Shown: in pieces, positions 1-9,961 of the stretch
Position numbering within the stretch: position 1 is the first letter of the stretch
Layout of the letters: the number at the start of each line of letters is the position of its first letter
NCBI GenBank assembly: GCA_947598205.1
Contig: CANQFB010000006.1
Coordinates: 1 to 64,000, forward strand
Direction: 5' to 3'
DNA: 64,000 nucleotides
From: an uncultured Clostridia bacterium
Lineage (GTDB): Bacteria > Bacillota > Clostridia > Christensenellales > Borkfalkiaceae
Translations under genes and position numbers: made by a program
The notes under the pieces: model-generated
The model's input: only the letters and a program-made list of their open reading frames with translations
Database searches by the model: none
Told to the model about the DNA's origin: nothing

Positions 1-3000
1 AAGGAGATCGAGAGCGTCGCTTCCGCCGACGTCACCGTCGAAGACAAGGGCGAAGGCGTTTACGGTTTCACCATGCCCGCGAAGGCGGTCGCCGTGACCG
101 TCACCCTCAAGACGAAGGAAGTCACCCCGCCTTCGACGTACACCGTTTCGTTCGATCCCAATGCCCCCGAGGGCGTGGAAGTTGATGGCACGGTGGGCGC
201 GATCACCGTGAATGCGGGCGGCTCCGTCACCATTCCCGACGGAACGTACACGGCCGATGGTTGGCTGTTCGCCGGCTGGGCGGACGCTCCCGACCACAAG
301 GCCGATCTCACGCAGGGCGATCTTCATGTCGGCGAGGAATATACCCCCACAGGCAGTATCACCCTCTACGCTTGCTGGCTCAAGGGCTACAACGACGCGT
401 TGGGCCAATCCGATGATGTGATCTATGTCGGAACGAGCGTTTTGGGCTTCGGCTCTGCCGTCCGCGTGAGCGGCGAAACAAAGAAGCTGGGCTTTGCCGA
501 AATCGATCAGGAGACGGGCACGGTTACGGGCTTCACCTTCTATTATGAAGAAACGGAGGGCGGCGACGTCGTCGGCCTCATCACGGAGGATGGCTATGTT
601 CTGCGCGACGACGCCTCCATGGGCTCCTTCCTCCAATATAACTATGTCACCGACGAGCCGGAGGCCTACATCCTCACGCTCGACGGCTATCAAAACGGCA
701 TCGTCTCCCATATGGTGGGCGAACAGATCCAAAGCGACTACGGCTTGTATGAATATGACCCCGAGGCGCAGGAGTATTTATTCCTCTACTTAGACCCCGT
801 AACGCATCTGCCCATAGGTGAGTATGAAGGCTTCTACTTCATTCTCGTGGAAGAGGCGATCCCCGAGATGGAAAACCTCAAGGGCCACTTCATCAAATGC
901 GGCGAGGAATACGGCAACTATATCCTCTATGACGACGGATACTTGATGGACACCGCGATCTATCTCGACGGCTACGGCGGAGCAGTTCTCTATACTGCCA
1001 ATGGAGCGGAGGAGGAGCCCGTCTTCACCGATATTGGCCATTACTATGGCACAGAGAACTATGTGGGCGCTGCGGGCGAATGGGAATATTCTTCTTTACA
1101 GACGAATTCGACCTTCCGCTTCACCCTCAATTATGTTCTGGATGAGGATGGGAGCTACATCCAGATCTATGTCCTCTTTGACGAGACGCACAGCGGCACC
1201 TTCAACGAGAAGAACGGCACGGGCACCCTCACGCTCGACGGCTACGGCCAGGCGGTCTACACCTCCGAAGGCGGGACGTTCGAGGGCGTCGTCGTATTCG
1301 GCGATACCCTCTGCACCTTCTACGTCTATGATGAAACATATGTTATCGTAGATACCCTCTACTTCAACATCGATTGGGACAATCAAGAATTCTCCCTCAA
1401 CACGGACGATTTCGTCATCGACGGCACCGTGCTCATCGAATACAAGGGCACTTCCAGAAATATCACCATCCCCGACGGCGTGACCGAGATCGCCGATAAG
1501 GTGTTCTACGGGTTAGACGTCCTCTCCGTGGTGATCCCCGCGAGCGTCACCAAGATCGGCGCGAACGTCTTCCAAAACAATAACACGCTCACGCGCGTGA
1601 CCTTCCTCGGGACAGCCCCCGACGCCATCGAGATCGACTGGGCGGCGGCAAACGATCCCTTCCGTTGGCCCGCGGGCGGCTTTGTCATCGTCGTGCCCGA
1701 AGAAAACGTCGAGGCCTTCCGCACCGCGTGGTCGGAGGCATGGACGGCGGCAGGGCGCAAGGCAGACCTCTACACCATCAAGGGCTCTGTGGAAGTCGAT
1801 ATGCGGCCCGAATTTGAGGTGAACGCAGAGGGCGTGCTCATCGCATACAACCGCCCGAGTGACAGCTCCTCCACCGACCTTGTCATCTCCAAGGGGCAGA
1901 CGGAATACGGCGGAGAGGAGATTACCATTACGGCGATCGCCGAAGACGTCTTCATGGGCAACACATGGCTTACCTCCATCGACCTTGGCGGCGTCACCAC
2001 CATCGGCGCGGGCGCATTTGAGAACTGCACCGCCCTCGAACGCGTCATCTTCACCAATGTCACCGCCATCGGCGAGGCCGCATTTGCGGGTTGCACCGCG
2101 CTCACGGGCGAAAACGGCAAGATCGAGCTTCCCGCCATCGTGACGATCGGAGCGAGCGCATTCTCGGGTTGCACGGGCATCGATCATATCACCGTCGGCG
2201 AGCATATCGAAAGCATCGAAGCCCTTGCCTTCATGGAGATTGCCACCGAAGCTGATCACGGCATGCTCTATCTCGAACTCACGGGCGGCACCCCTCCCAC
2301 CATTGCATCGGGCGAACGGCAGGGCGCCTTCACCGGCAACCAAGGCATCGGATACAGGATCATCGTGCCGAGCATCGACTATGCAAAGGCATGCTGGGAT
2401 AAAGACAATGGCGTCTATGGTACCCATCTCATGATGAAAGCCGGCGACGAGGCGGGCGATTACTTCGACGGCTCTTCCAACCTCATTTTGGAAGGCAGGG
2501 CGGTCGCTTTGGACGGCAATTATATTTGGCTCTATGAGATCGAAGGGAACACCATCACCTTCTACTCCGCCGAAGCCGCCGAAAATGGCTATGCCGTCGC
2601 AACGGGCACTTATGAGAACAAGGCCGTCACCGTCGAGATCGATGGCACCGAGTATTGCTTCACACTTGCGGGCACGCCCGTGACCTTCGTCTCCGACGAT
2701 GAGCTCTATACCCTCGTCGTTCAAGACACGAGGGAGCTCAACCCCGACACATGGAGCGCCAAAGGCGAGACCAAACACAGCATCACCGTCACCTTAAACG
2801 GCAAGGAAGCGACGCTCGCGATGGATGGCTATAACACGAAGACCATTGAGGACTTCGAGGATACGGACGGCAAACACTATAAGTTCACCATCCATCTCCC
2901 GACGCACGGGAACACCTTTACCTATGAAAAGGTGCAGTTGCAATACTCCGAGGATCTTGAATTTGACGCAAACGGCAAGATCGAAGGACTTACCTGCGAC

Positions 3001-5394
3001 GACGGCAGCACGCTCAACCTGCATAAGTTGGGGGCGCTCGTCTATGTACATGGAACATTCCAAAACATTGACGGTACTACCATGACTTGGGGCGACTATT
3101 CACAAACCTGCACGCTTGATGGCAATGTCGTCCATATCACAAGAAAACAATCTGTTAATTCTGTCAATAAGACATATGAGATCACCGTAACCGTTGATAT
3201 GGCGGCGAAGACCTTCACCTACACTTGGGAAGATGTCACCCCCGCGCCTACCAAGTACACGGTCACCGTCAGCGGCGAAGGCGTCACGGCAAGCGGGCTT
3301 GTGGCGGACGGCTATGCTTCGGGCACGAAGGTCACCTTCACCCTCACCGTCACCGACGACACGAAGGAGATCGACACCGTGACCTCTTCCGAAGTCTCGA
3401 TCACAGATGATGGCAACGGTACCTACTCCTTCACCATGCCCGAAAAGAATGTCACCGTCACCGTTACTCTCAAAGATAAGACAACTGAACCCACGGATAA
3501 TGTCTACACGGGCGACCTCACTTATACGCTCAAAACGGACGGCCGCACATTCCATTTCACGTCAATCATCATTGACACTTCCAAAGAAGTGAAAGAAGCG
3601 ACCATACAGGTGACCGTCAACGATGCAGATATGTCCGGCGTGTTTACTTTGAAGAATTCTACCAAGTCTTGGTATGAGGGTGAAGGTACCGCCAAGTACT
3701 ACTACTCCCTAACGATAAACTTGGTTAGCTTCAATTTGGCTGTTTTGAATGAAGAAGATGCTGTCGTCATATGTGATGCAGATGACGCGCAAATCGACAA
3801 CAACAAATTCGTCAAGGGCGGCGCTGTGGTCGATCCCGACGATCCTGACGACCCCGACCCCACGCCCGGCGATAAGACCATCGACGACTATCTTGGCACT
3901 TGGGAAGGCGAAGACACGGCGAAGAATGTCGGCAAGATCGTGATTGAGAAATCCGGTGAAGAATACGAGGTTTCCTATGCGAATGCGGACTATCCCGATG
4001 AGCTCACCGCACTTTCCAATGTGCAGATTTCAACCGATGAGGAAGGTCATGTCGTCTTGACTGCGAAAAAGGACGGTGGTGTGCCCGTGCTTTCGTGGGA
4101 TCTCAAAATGACCTTCACTGCCGATGATACGGCGACGGTTGAGATCAAGGGCGCTACATCGGAGTTCACCCGTACGGGCGGCCCTGAGCCCACGCCCGGC
4201 AAAACCATCGACGATTACCTCGGCACTTGGGAAGGTGAAGATACTGCAAAAAATGTCGGCAAGATCGTGATTGAGAAATCCGATGAAGAATACAAGGTTT
4301 CCTATGCGAATGCGGACTATCCCGATGAGCTCACCGCACTTTCCAATGTGCAGATTTCAACCGATGAGGAAGGTCATGTCGTCTTGACTGCGAAAAAGGA
4401 CGGTGGTGTGCCCGTGCTTTCGTGGGATCTCAAAATGACCTTCACCGCCGATGATACGGCAACGGTTGAGATCAAGGGCGCTACATCGGAGTTCACCCGT
4501 ACGGGTGGCTCTGTCGACCCCGTTGACCCCGATGTTCCTACCCCTACCCCCACCCCCAAGCCCGAAGACGCCGACGGAACTTACACCAACCCCGCGGGGA
4601 CGCCCGACTTGGATGCAAACTTCTATAGCTATGGCGAGTATAACTTCACGGGCGCGGTTCTTAACGAAAACAATATCCATTTTGATAGCGAATATGACAT
4701 AGATGTGACTCTTACTTGGAATGGCAATGAAGGGGCTGGAGAATATACGATCAACCCTATAAGTAAAATCAAAGTCAAAGTGGTTGCGGAAGAGGGCAAA
4801 CTCACCGTCACTTTTACCTATGGCGGTAAAGATTACACTGCGACCTTCACAAAGGTGACCGATCCCTCTGGCGGCGACGACGGCGGTGACGAAGGCGACC
4901 ATGGCGAAGGCGGTGACACGGGTGATACGGGCGATACAGGCTTGACGCTTGCGGACTTCCTCAATGTAGTTTTTGGGTATTCTGGTAAAGATGCAACGGG
5001 TTGGACCCTGTCGGATGATGGCACAATTGACCCCGGTTCAACCGCTGTTTGGACAACGAGCACAAAAACATACTATATCTACAAGATCGAACTAAAAGAA
5101 AAAAGTGCTGGCGTAGTCCTTTACAATTTGTATTGCTATTACATAAACGATAAAGGATCAACCGGAACCTCATTCTCTACCTACACGATATACTTGTACT
5201 TGCGTGATGACGCAGGCCAAACTATAAGTGACGGAAGTGTTAGTGCTGATGCGACATATAAGCTCTATGAGAAAAAGGATACTACCGATAATCAAGTCGG
5301 TACGATAACTTTCGGCGAAGACGAGAATGGGAACAAGCAAATCACTTTCACAATCGGCGATCAGTCTTATACATTCACCGAACTCCCCGCATAA
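1..5394 (+). CDS. Large secreted surface protein, 5'-truncated by the window edge (InlB/Listeria-Bacteroides-type repeat, BspA-like LRR, repeated C-terminal modules)
   Basis: The frame is open from base 1 (KEIESVASADVTVEDKGEGVYGFTMPAKAV...) into the 1773-aa ORF. Contains GWLFAGWADAP...LYACW (InlB-like), AFxxCTxL LRR motifs and two near-identical TIDDYLGTWEGEDTAKN modules. Confidence 0.85.
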   Translation, partial: KEIESVASADVTVEDKGEGVYGFTMPAKAVAVTVTLKTKEVTPPSTYTVSFDPNAPEGVEVDGTVGAITVNAGGSVTIPDGTYTADGWLFAGWADAPDHKADLTQGDLHVGEEYTPTGSITLYACWLKGYNDALGQSDDVIYVGTSVLGFGSAVRVSGETKKLGFAEIDQETGTVTGFTFYYEETEGGDVVGLITEDGYVLRDDASMGSFLQYNYVTDEPEAYILTLDGYQNGIVSHMVGEQIQSDYGLYEYDPEAQEYLFLYLDPVTHLPIGEYEGFYFILVEEAIPEMENLKGHFIKCGEEYGNYILYDDGYLMDTAIYLDGYGGAVLYTANGAEEEPVFTDIGHYYGTENYVGAAGEWEYSSLQTNSTFRFTLNYVLDEDGSYIQIYVLFDETHSGTFNEKNGTGTLTLDGYGQAVYTSEGGTFEGVVVFGDTLCTFYVYDETYVIVDTLYFNIDWDNQEFSLNTDDFVIDGTVLIEYKGTSRNITIPDGVTEIADKVFYGLDVLSVVIPASVTKIGANVFQNNNTLTRVTFLGTAPDAIEIDWAAANDPFRWPAGGFVIVVPEENVEAFRTAWSEAWTAAGRKADLYTIKGSVEVDMRPEFEVNAEGVLIAYNRPSDSSSTDLVISKGQTEYGGEEITITAIAEDVFMGNTWLTSIDLGGVTTIGAGAFENCTALERVIFTNVTAIGEAAFAGCTALTGENGKIELPAIVTIGASAFSGCTGIDHITVGEHIESIEALAFMEIATEADHGMLYLELTGGTPPTIASGERQGAFTGNQGIGYRIIVPSIDYAKACWDKDNGVYGTHLMMKAGDEAGDYFDGSSNLILEGRAVALDGNYIWLYEIEGNTITFYSAEAAENGYAVATGTYENKAVTVEIDGTEYCFTLAGTPVTFVSDDELYTLVVQDTRELNPDTWSAKGETKHSITVTLNGKEATLAMDGYNTKTIEDFEDTDGKHYKFTIHLPTHGNTFTYEKVQLQYSEDLEFDANGKIEGLTCDDGSTLNLHKLGALVYVHGTFQNIDGTTMTWGDYSQTCTLDGNVVHITRKQSVNSVNKTYEITVTVDMAAKTFTYTWEDVTPAPTKYTVTVSGEGVTASGLVADGYASGTKVTFTLTVTDDTKEIDTVTSSEVSITDDGNGTYSFTMPEKNVTVTVTLKDKTTEPTDNVYTGDLTYTLKTDGRTFHFTSIIIDTSKEVKEATIQVTVNDADMSGVFTLKNSTKSWYEGEGTAKYYYSLTINLVSFNLAVLNEEDAVVICDADDAQIDNNKFVKGGAVVDPDDPDDPDPTPGDKTIDDYLGTWEGEDTAKNVGKIVIEKSGEEYEVSYANADYPDELTALSNVQISTDEEGHVVLTAKKDGGVPVLSWDLKMTFTADDTATVEIKGATSEFTRTGGPEPTPGKTIDDYLGTWEGEDTAKNVGKIVIEKSDEEYKVSYANADYPDELTALSNVQISTDEEGHVVLTAKKDGGVPVLSWDLKMTFTADDTATVEIKGATSEFTRTGGSVDPVDPDVPTPTPTPKPEDADGTYTNPAGTPDLDANFYSYGEYNFTGAVLNENNIHFDSEYDIDVTLTWNGNEGAGEYTINPISKIKVKVVAEEGKLTVTFTYGGKDYTATFTKVTDPSGGDDGGDEGDHGEGGDTGDTGDTGLTLADFLNVVFGYSGKDATGWTLSDDGTIDPGSTAVWTTSTKTYYIYKIELKEKSAGVVLYNLYCYYINDKGSTGTSFSTYTIYLYLRDDAGQTISDGSVSADATYKLYEKKDTTDNQVGTITFGEDENGNKQITFTIGDQSYTFTELPA

Positions 5395-5412
5395 CCGCAC
5401 GAAAACTTAAAC

Positions 5413-5443
5413 AAAAACTCCTGTGTTTATACAGGAGTTTTTG
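5413..5443. terminator. Intrinsic terminator hairpin after surface protein gene
   Basis: aaaaactcctg-tgtttata-caggagttttt. Confidence 0.85.
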
Positions 5444-5447
5444 TTTG

Positions 5448-5700
5448 GACTTCGTATCAGGGGATTCTCTCGCCCCCCTACGGGGGGCTCGGAATGACGC
5501 GGTAAACGGTGCGGGGCGGGGTGACGCGGTAAACGGTGCGAGGGCGGGGTGACGCGGTAAACGGTGCGGAGGCAAAAGAACCCTACCCCTTTTTAAGGGG
5601 GAGGGTGTCGCCGCAGGCGACGGGTGGGGGTTCATTCTAATAACGCAGTGCATAATGCTCCTTATCCGCCACGGCGAAGCCGTGCCACCCTCCCCTTCTG
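5448..5700. repeat. Intergenic palindromic repeat cluster, including about 3 tandem tgacgcggtaaacggtgcgg units
   Basis: ggggattctctcgcccccctacggggggctcggaatgacgcgg, then repeated 'tgacgcggtaaacggtgcgg' at about 5495, 5522 and 5550; related modules recur throughout the window. Confidence 0.8.
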
Positions 5701-5758
5701 GGGAGGGTTTCTCCCCTCTCCGCTTTACTTTTCAAAAACTATGCGGTATAATAAAACC

Positions 5759-6922
5759 ATGTCTTACGAAGTCATTCTCAAAAAAGGCGAAGAAAAGCGC
5801 ATTTTAGCGGGGCATCCGTGGGTGTATGCCAACGAGGTCGCCCGCATCGAGGGCAAAGATAAAAACGGCTCTCTCGCGACGATTCGCGCCTTCGACGGCC
5901 GCTATGTCGGCAAGGGCTATATCAACCATGCCTCCAAGATCTTGGTGCGCATTTTTATCCGCGGAAATGAAGAAGACGGCCTTGCCCTATACCATGCCCG
6001 CATCCACGCCGCAAATTCCTACCGTAAATCGCTCGGTTATGACAACTGCTACCGCGCCGTCTTTGCCGAGGCCGACGATCTTCCCGCCCTCATCGTCGAT
6101 AAATACGGCGACTATCTTTCGGTGCAACTTCTCTCCCTCGGGGTGTATCTTCGCAAAGATCTCATCGTCAAGGCGCTCGCCGAGGAGTTCTCCCCCAAGG
6201 GCATTTGGGAGCGTTCCGATGTCGCCGTCCGCAAAAAGGAGGGCCTTCCCGAGGAGACGGGACTTCTCTTTGGGGAAGTTCCCGATTGGGTGGAGATCGA
6301 GGAAAACGGGCTGAAGATGGCCGTGGACCTCAAAAACGGGCAGAAAACGGGGTATTTTCTCGACCAAAAGGAAAATCGTGCCGCCGTGCGCCGCTACGCC
6401 CGCGGGGAAGTTTTGGACTGCTTTTGCAACAGCGGGGGTTTTTCGATGAACGCCGCCCTTTCCGCAACGCATGTGACCGCGCTCGACGCCTCCCCCTTCG
6501 CCCTCGAGAATGTGAAACGCAACGCCATGCTCAATCATTTTGATAATGTTGAAACGGCGTGCGGGGACGCTTTTGAACTTCTTCGGGCATACCATGCCCA
6601 AAAGAGGAGCTTCGATTGCGTGATTTTGGATCCGCCCGCCTTCTGCAAATCGGCCGCCGAAGTGCAGGACGCGCTGAAGGGGTATCTCGACATCAATCTC
6701 TTGGGGTTCAAGCTCGTGAGCGCGGGCGGGTTTTTGATCAGCTCTTCCTGCTCGCACTTTGTGACGATGGCGATGTTCGAGAAGATGCTCATCGAGGCGG
6801 CGCGCCGCGCCGGAAGAAGGGCGCAATGCGTGGAAGTGCGCTCGCAAGCCCCCGACCACCCCGCGCTTCTTTCCGCCGACGAGACCCACTATTTGAAGTT
6901 TTTTGTGTTACGGGTGGAGTAG
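5759..6922 (+). CDS. rlmI: Class I SAM-dependent rRNA methyltransferase, RlmI-like (PUA plus methyltransferase)
   Basis: MSYEVILKKGEEKRILAGHPWVYANEV...DCFCNSGGFSMNAA...VILDPPAFCKS; internal ATG preferred over the ORF-track start, which lies in repeat DNA. Confidence 0.85.
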   Translation: MSYEVILKKGEEKRILAGHPWVYANEVARIEGKDKNGSLATIRAFDGRYVGKGYINHASKILVRIFIRGNEEDGLALYHARIHAANSYRKSLGYDNCYRAVFAEADDLPALIVDKYGDYLSVQLLSLGVYLRKDLIVKALAEEFSPKGIWERSDVAVRKKEGLPEETGLLFGEVPDWVEIEENGLKMAVDLKNGQKTGYFLDQKENRAAVRRYARGEVLDCFCNSGGFSMNAALSATHVTALDASPFALENVKRNAMLNHFDNVETACGDAFELLRAYHAQKRSFDCVILDPPAFCKSAAEVQDALKGYLDINLLGFKLVSAGGFLISSSCSHFVTMAMFEKMLIEAARRAGRRAQCVEVRSQAPDHPALLSADETHYLKFFVLRVE

Positions 6923-6957
6923 GAAGCCTTCCCCCTCGGGGGGAGCCGTGCGGACGG

Positions 6958-6994
6958 CGTAAAAAAAGACACCCAAGCGGGTGCCTTTTTTATA
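6958..6994. terminator. Bidirectional intrinsic terminator
   Basis: aaaaaaagacacccaagcgggtgccttttttata between convergent genes. Confidence 0.8.
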
Positions 6995-7003
6995 CTTTAA
7001 TGA

Positions 7004-9646
7004 TTACTTCCTCGGGTTTTTGATGTTGGCCTGTGCCGCGGCGAGGCGTGCAATGGGGACGCGGTAGGGCGAGCAGGAGACGTAGGTAAGCCCGATGTTG
7101 TGGCAGAACTCGATGGACGAAGGGTCGCCGCCGTGTTCGCCGCAAATGCCGAGGTGGAGCTTCTTGTTGCCCTTCTTCCCCTTCTTCACAGCCATCTCCA
7201 TGAGCTGGCCGACGCCCGTCGTATCCAATCTTGCGAACGGGTCGCTCTCATAGATCTTGTTGGCATAATATGCGGGAAGGAATTTGCCTGCATCGTCGCG
7301 AGAGAAGCCGAAGGTCATCTGGGTGAGGTCGTTCGTACCGAAGCAGAAGAAGTCGGCCTCCTTCGCGATCGCATCGGCGGTGAGCGCGGCACGCGGGATC
7401 TCGATCATGGTGCCCACTTCGTACTTGATCTTCTTGTGCTTGGACTTGATGACCTCTTCCGCGGTCTTGACGACGATATCTTTGACGAACTTATATTCCT
7501 TGACTTCGCCCGTGAGCGGGATCATGATCTCGGGCACGACCTTCCAATCTTTGTGGCGTTTTGCAACGGCGATGGCGGCCTTCATGACGGCCCTCGTCTG
7601 CATGACGGCGATCTCGGGATAGGTGACGCAGAGGCGGCATCCGCGGTGGCCCATCATCGGGTTGAACTCGTGGAGGTCGGAGATGATCTGCTTGATTTGG
7701 GCAACGGTCTTCTTCTGCGCCTTGGCGAGGGCGGCGATGTCCTCTTCCTCGGTGGGAACGAATTCATGAAGGGGCGGATCGAGGAAACGGATGGTGACGG
7801 GCTGGCCGCCGAGCGCCTCGAAGAGGCCCTCGAAGTCGGCCTGTTGCATGGGCTCGATCTTCGCAAGCGCCTTCTCGCGCTCTTCCTTGGTATCCGCGCA
7901 GATCATTTCGCGGAACGCCCCGATCCTCGCGGGATCGAAGAACATGTGCTCGGTACGGCAGAGGCCGATGCCCTGCGCGCCGAACGCCGCGGCCTGCCTT
8001 GCATCCTTGGGGGTATCCGCATTGGTGCGGACGCCCAAGGCCTTGTATTTATCGGCGAGCTCCATCACGCGCCCGAAGTAGCCCGAATTGGGGTCTGCGG
8101 GGACGGTGGGAATGATGCAATCGTAGATATTGCCCGTCGAACCGTCGAGGGAGATGCCGTCGCCCTCGTGATAGGTCTTGCCCGCGAGGGTGAACTGCTT
8201 GTTCTCTTCATCCATCTTGATATCGCCGCAACCCGAGACGCAACAGGTGCCCATGCCGCGGGCGACGACTGCCGCGTGCGAGGTCTGGCCGCCGCGGACG
8301 GTGAGGATGCCCTGCGCAAACTTCATGCCCTCGATGTCTTCGGGGGAGGTCTCCAAGCGGACGAGGACGACCTTCTTGCCCGCCTTGCCTTCCTTCACGG
8401 CGTCTTCCGCGGTGAACACGATGGAGCCCGCCGCCGCGCCGGGGGAAGCGGCAATGCCCTTGCCGACGATGTTCTTCTCGGCCTCTTTCAGAGCCTTCGG
8501 ATCGAACTGCGGGTGAAGGAGCATGTCGAGCGACTTTGCGTCGATCTGCATGAGGGCTTCCTCTTCGGTGATCATGCCCTCGTCGATGAGGTCGCAGGCG
8601 ATCTTGATGGCCGCGGCCGCCGTGCGCTTGCCGTTACGCGTCTGGAGCATATAGAGCTTTTCGTTCTCGACGGTGAACTCCATATCCTGCATATCGTGAT
8701 AGTGGTTCTCGAGAATGTTGCAGACGTTCTGGAACTGCTTGTAGACGTCGGGGAAGACTTCCGCCATCTTGGAGATGGGCATGGGAGTGCGGACGCCCGC
8801 AACGACGTCTTCGCCCTGCGCGTTGGTGAGGAATTCGCCCATGAGGCCCTTCTCGCCCGTGGCGGGGTTGCGGGTGAAGGCGACGCCCGTGCCGCAGTTA
8901 TCGCCCATGTTGCCGAAGGCCATCATCTGCACGTTGACCGCCGTACCCCAGCTATAAGGGATGTCGTGGTCCATACGGTAGATGTTCGCGCGGGGGTTAT
9001 CCCACGAACGGAAGACGGCCTTGATGGCCTCGAAGAGCTGTTCCTTGGGATCGGAAGGGAAATCCTTGCCGAGCTGGTTTTTATACTCCGCCTTGAATTG
9101 GTTGGCAAGCGCCTTGAGATCGTCGGCATTGAGTTCGACGTCCTGCTTGACGCCCTTCTCTTCCTTCATCTTATCGATCAGGGCCTCGAAGTACTTCTTG
9201 CCGACCTCCATCACGACGTCGGAGAACATCTGGATGAACCTTCTGTAGCAGTCCCACGCCCAGCGGGGGTTGCCCGACTTCTTCGAGATGACCTCGACGA
9301 CCTCTTCGTTGAGGCCGAGGTTCAAGATGGTATCCATCATGCCGGGCATGGAAGCTCTTGCTCCCGAGCGGACGGAGACGAGGAGAGGATTTTCTTTATC
9401 GCCGAACTTCTTGCCGGTGATGTGCTCCATCTTGTCGATGTACTCCATGATCTCGGCCTGAATTTCGGGATTGATCTGCCTGCCGTCTTCATAGTACTGC
9501 GTGCAAGCCTCTGTGGTGATCGTGAAGCCCTGCGGGACGGGAAGCCCGATGTTGGTCATTTCCGCGAGGTTCGCGCCCTTTCCGCCGAGAAGTTCGCGCA
9601 TGTGCGCGTTACCTTCGGTGAACAGATAGCAATACTTTTTTGCCAT
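7004..9646 (-). CDS. ppdK: Pyruvate, phosphate dikinase
   Basis: 880 aa, MAKKYCYLFTEGNAHMRELLGGKGANLAEMTNIGLPVPQGFTITTEAC...GGQTSHAAVVARGMG; full-length PPDK. Confidence 0.97.
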   Translation of the reverse strand: MAKKYCYLFTEGNAHMRELLGGKGANLAEMTNIGLPVPQGFTITTEACTQYYEDGRQINPEIQAEIMEYIDKMEHITGKKFGDKENPLLVSVRSGARASMPGMMDTILNLGLNEEVVEVISKKSGNPRWAWDCYRRFIQMFSDVVMEVGKKYFEALIDKMKEEKGVKQDVELNADDLKALANQFKAEYKNQLGKDFPSDPKEQLFEAIKAVFRSWDNPRANIYRMDHDIPYSWGTAVNVQMMAFGNMGDNCGTGVAFTRNPATGEKGLMGEFLTNAQGEDVVAGVRTPMPISKMAEVFPDVYKQFQNVCNILENHYHDMQDMEFTVENEKLYMLQTRNGKRTAAAAIKIACDLIDEGMITEEEALMQIDAKSLDMLLHPQFDPKALKEAEKNIVGKGIAASPGAAAGSIVFTAEDAVKEGKAGKKVVLVRLETSPEDIEGMKFAQGILTVRGGQTSHAAVVARGMGTCCVSGCGDIKMDEENKQFTLAGKTYHEGDGISLDGSTGNIYDCIIPTVPADPNSGYFGRVMELADKYKALGVRTNADTPKDARQAAAFGAQGIGLCRTEHMFFDPARIGAFREMICADTKEEREKALAKIEPMQQADFEGLFEALGGQPVTIRFLDPPLHEFVPTEEEDIAALAKAQKKTVAQIKQIISDLHEFNPMMGHRGCRLCVTYPEIAVMQTRAVMKAAIAVAKRHKDWKVVPEIMIPLTGEVKEYKFVKDIVVKTAEEVIKSKHKKIKYEVGTMIEIPRAALTADAIAKEADFFCFGTNDLTQMTFGFSRDDAGKFLPAYYANKIYESDPFARLDTTGVGQLMEMAVKKGKKGNKKLHLGICGEHGGDPSSIEFCHNIGLTYVSCSPYRVPIARLAAAQANIKNPRK

Positions 9647-9783
9647 GTAATAGTTCCTCCTGAATAGAATACAAATTTTTTACCAAAAGAGATTATACAC
9701 GATTTATATTGAAAATACAAGCCTTTAAGCCTGTATTTTGCAAAAAATTGGCTGTTTTTTGCTTTGGGAGCGGGGAAAATGAA

Positions 9784-9960
9784 AAAAGGCCTTCCCCTCT
9801 CAGGGGGGAAGGTATCGCCTTCGGCGACGGATGAGGGGCATGACCTGCCCCTGTTTACGGGGGCGGGTGGCGAACGCAGTGAGACAGGTGGGGGCTATTC
9901 ACGTTCAACCCCCACCACCGCCTACGGCGGAGCCGCCCCCTTCAAAGGGGGCAGCCCATT
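9784..9960. repeat. Intergenic repeat modules (ccttcccc...gggaaggtatcgccttcggcgacgg; cccccaccgcctacggcggagccgcccccttcaaagggggc)
   Basis: Same palindromic families as other intergenic repeats in the window. Confidence 0.7.
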
Positions 9961-9961
9961 T

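Noticed and set aside
1513-2778. 421-aa minus-strand ORF
   Set aside because: Antisense shadow within the giant surface protein gene; no RBS or domain support.
7100-9667. 855-aa plus-strand ORF
   Set aside because: Antisense to a full-length, clearly conserved ppdK; long antisense ORFs are expected from the GC-rich codon bias and the translation has no recognisable domain.
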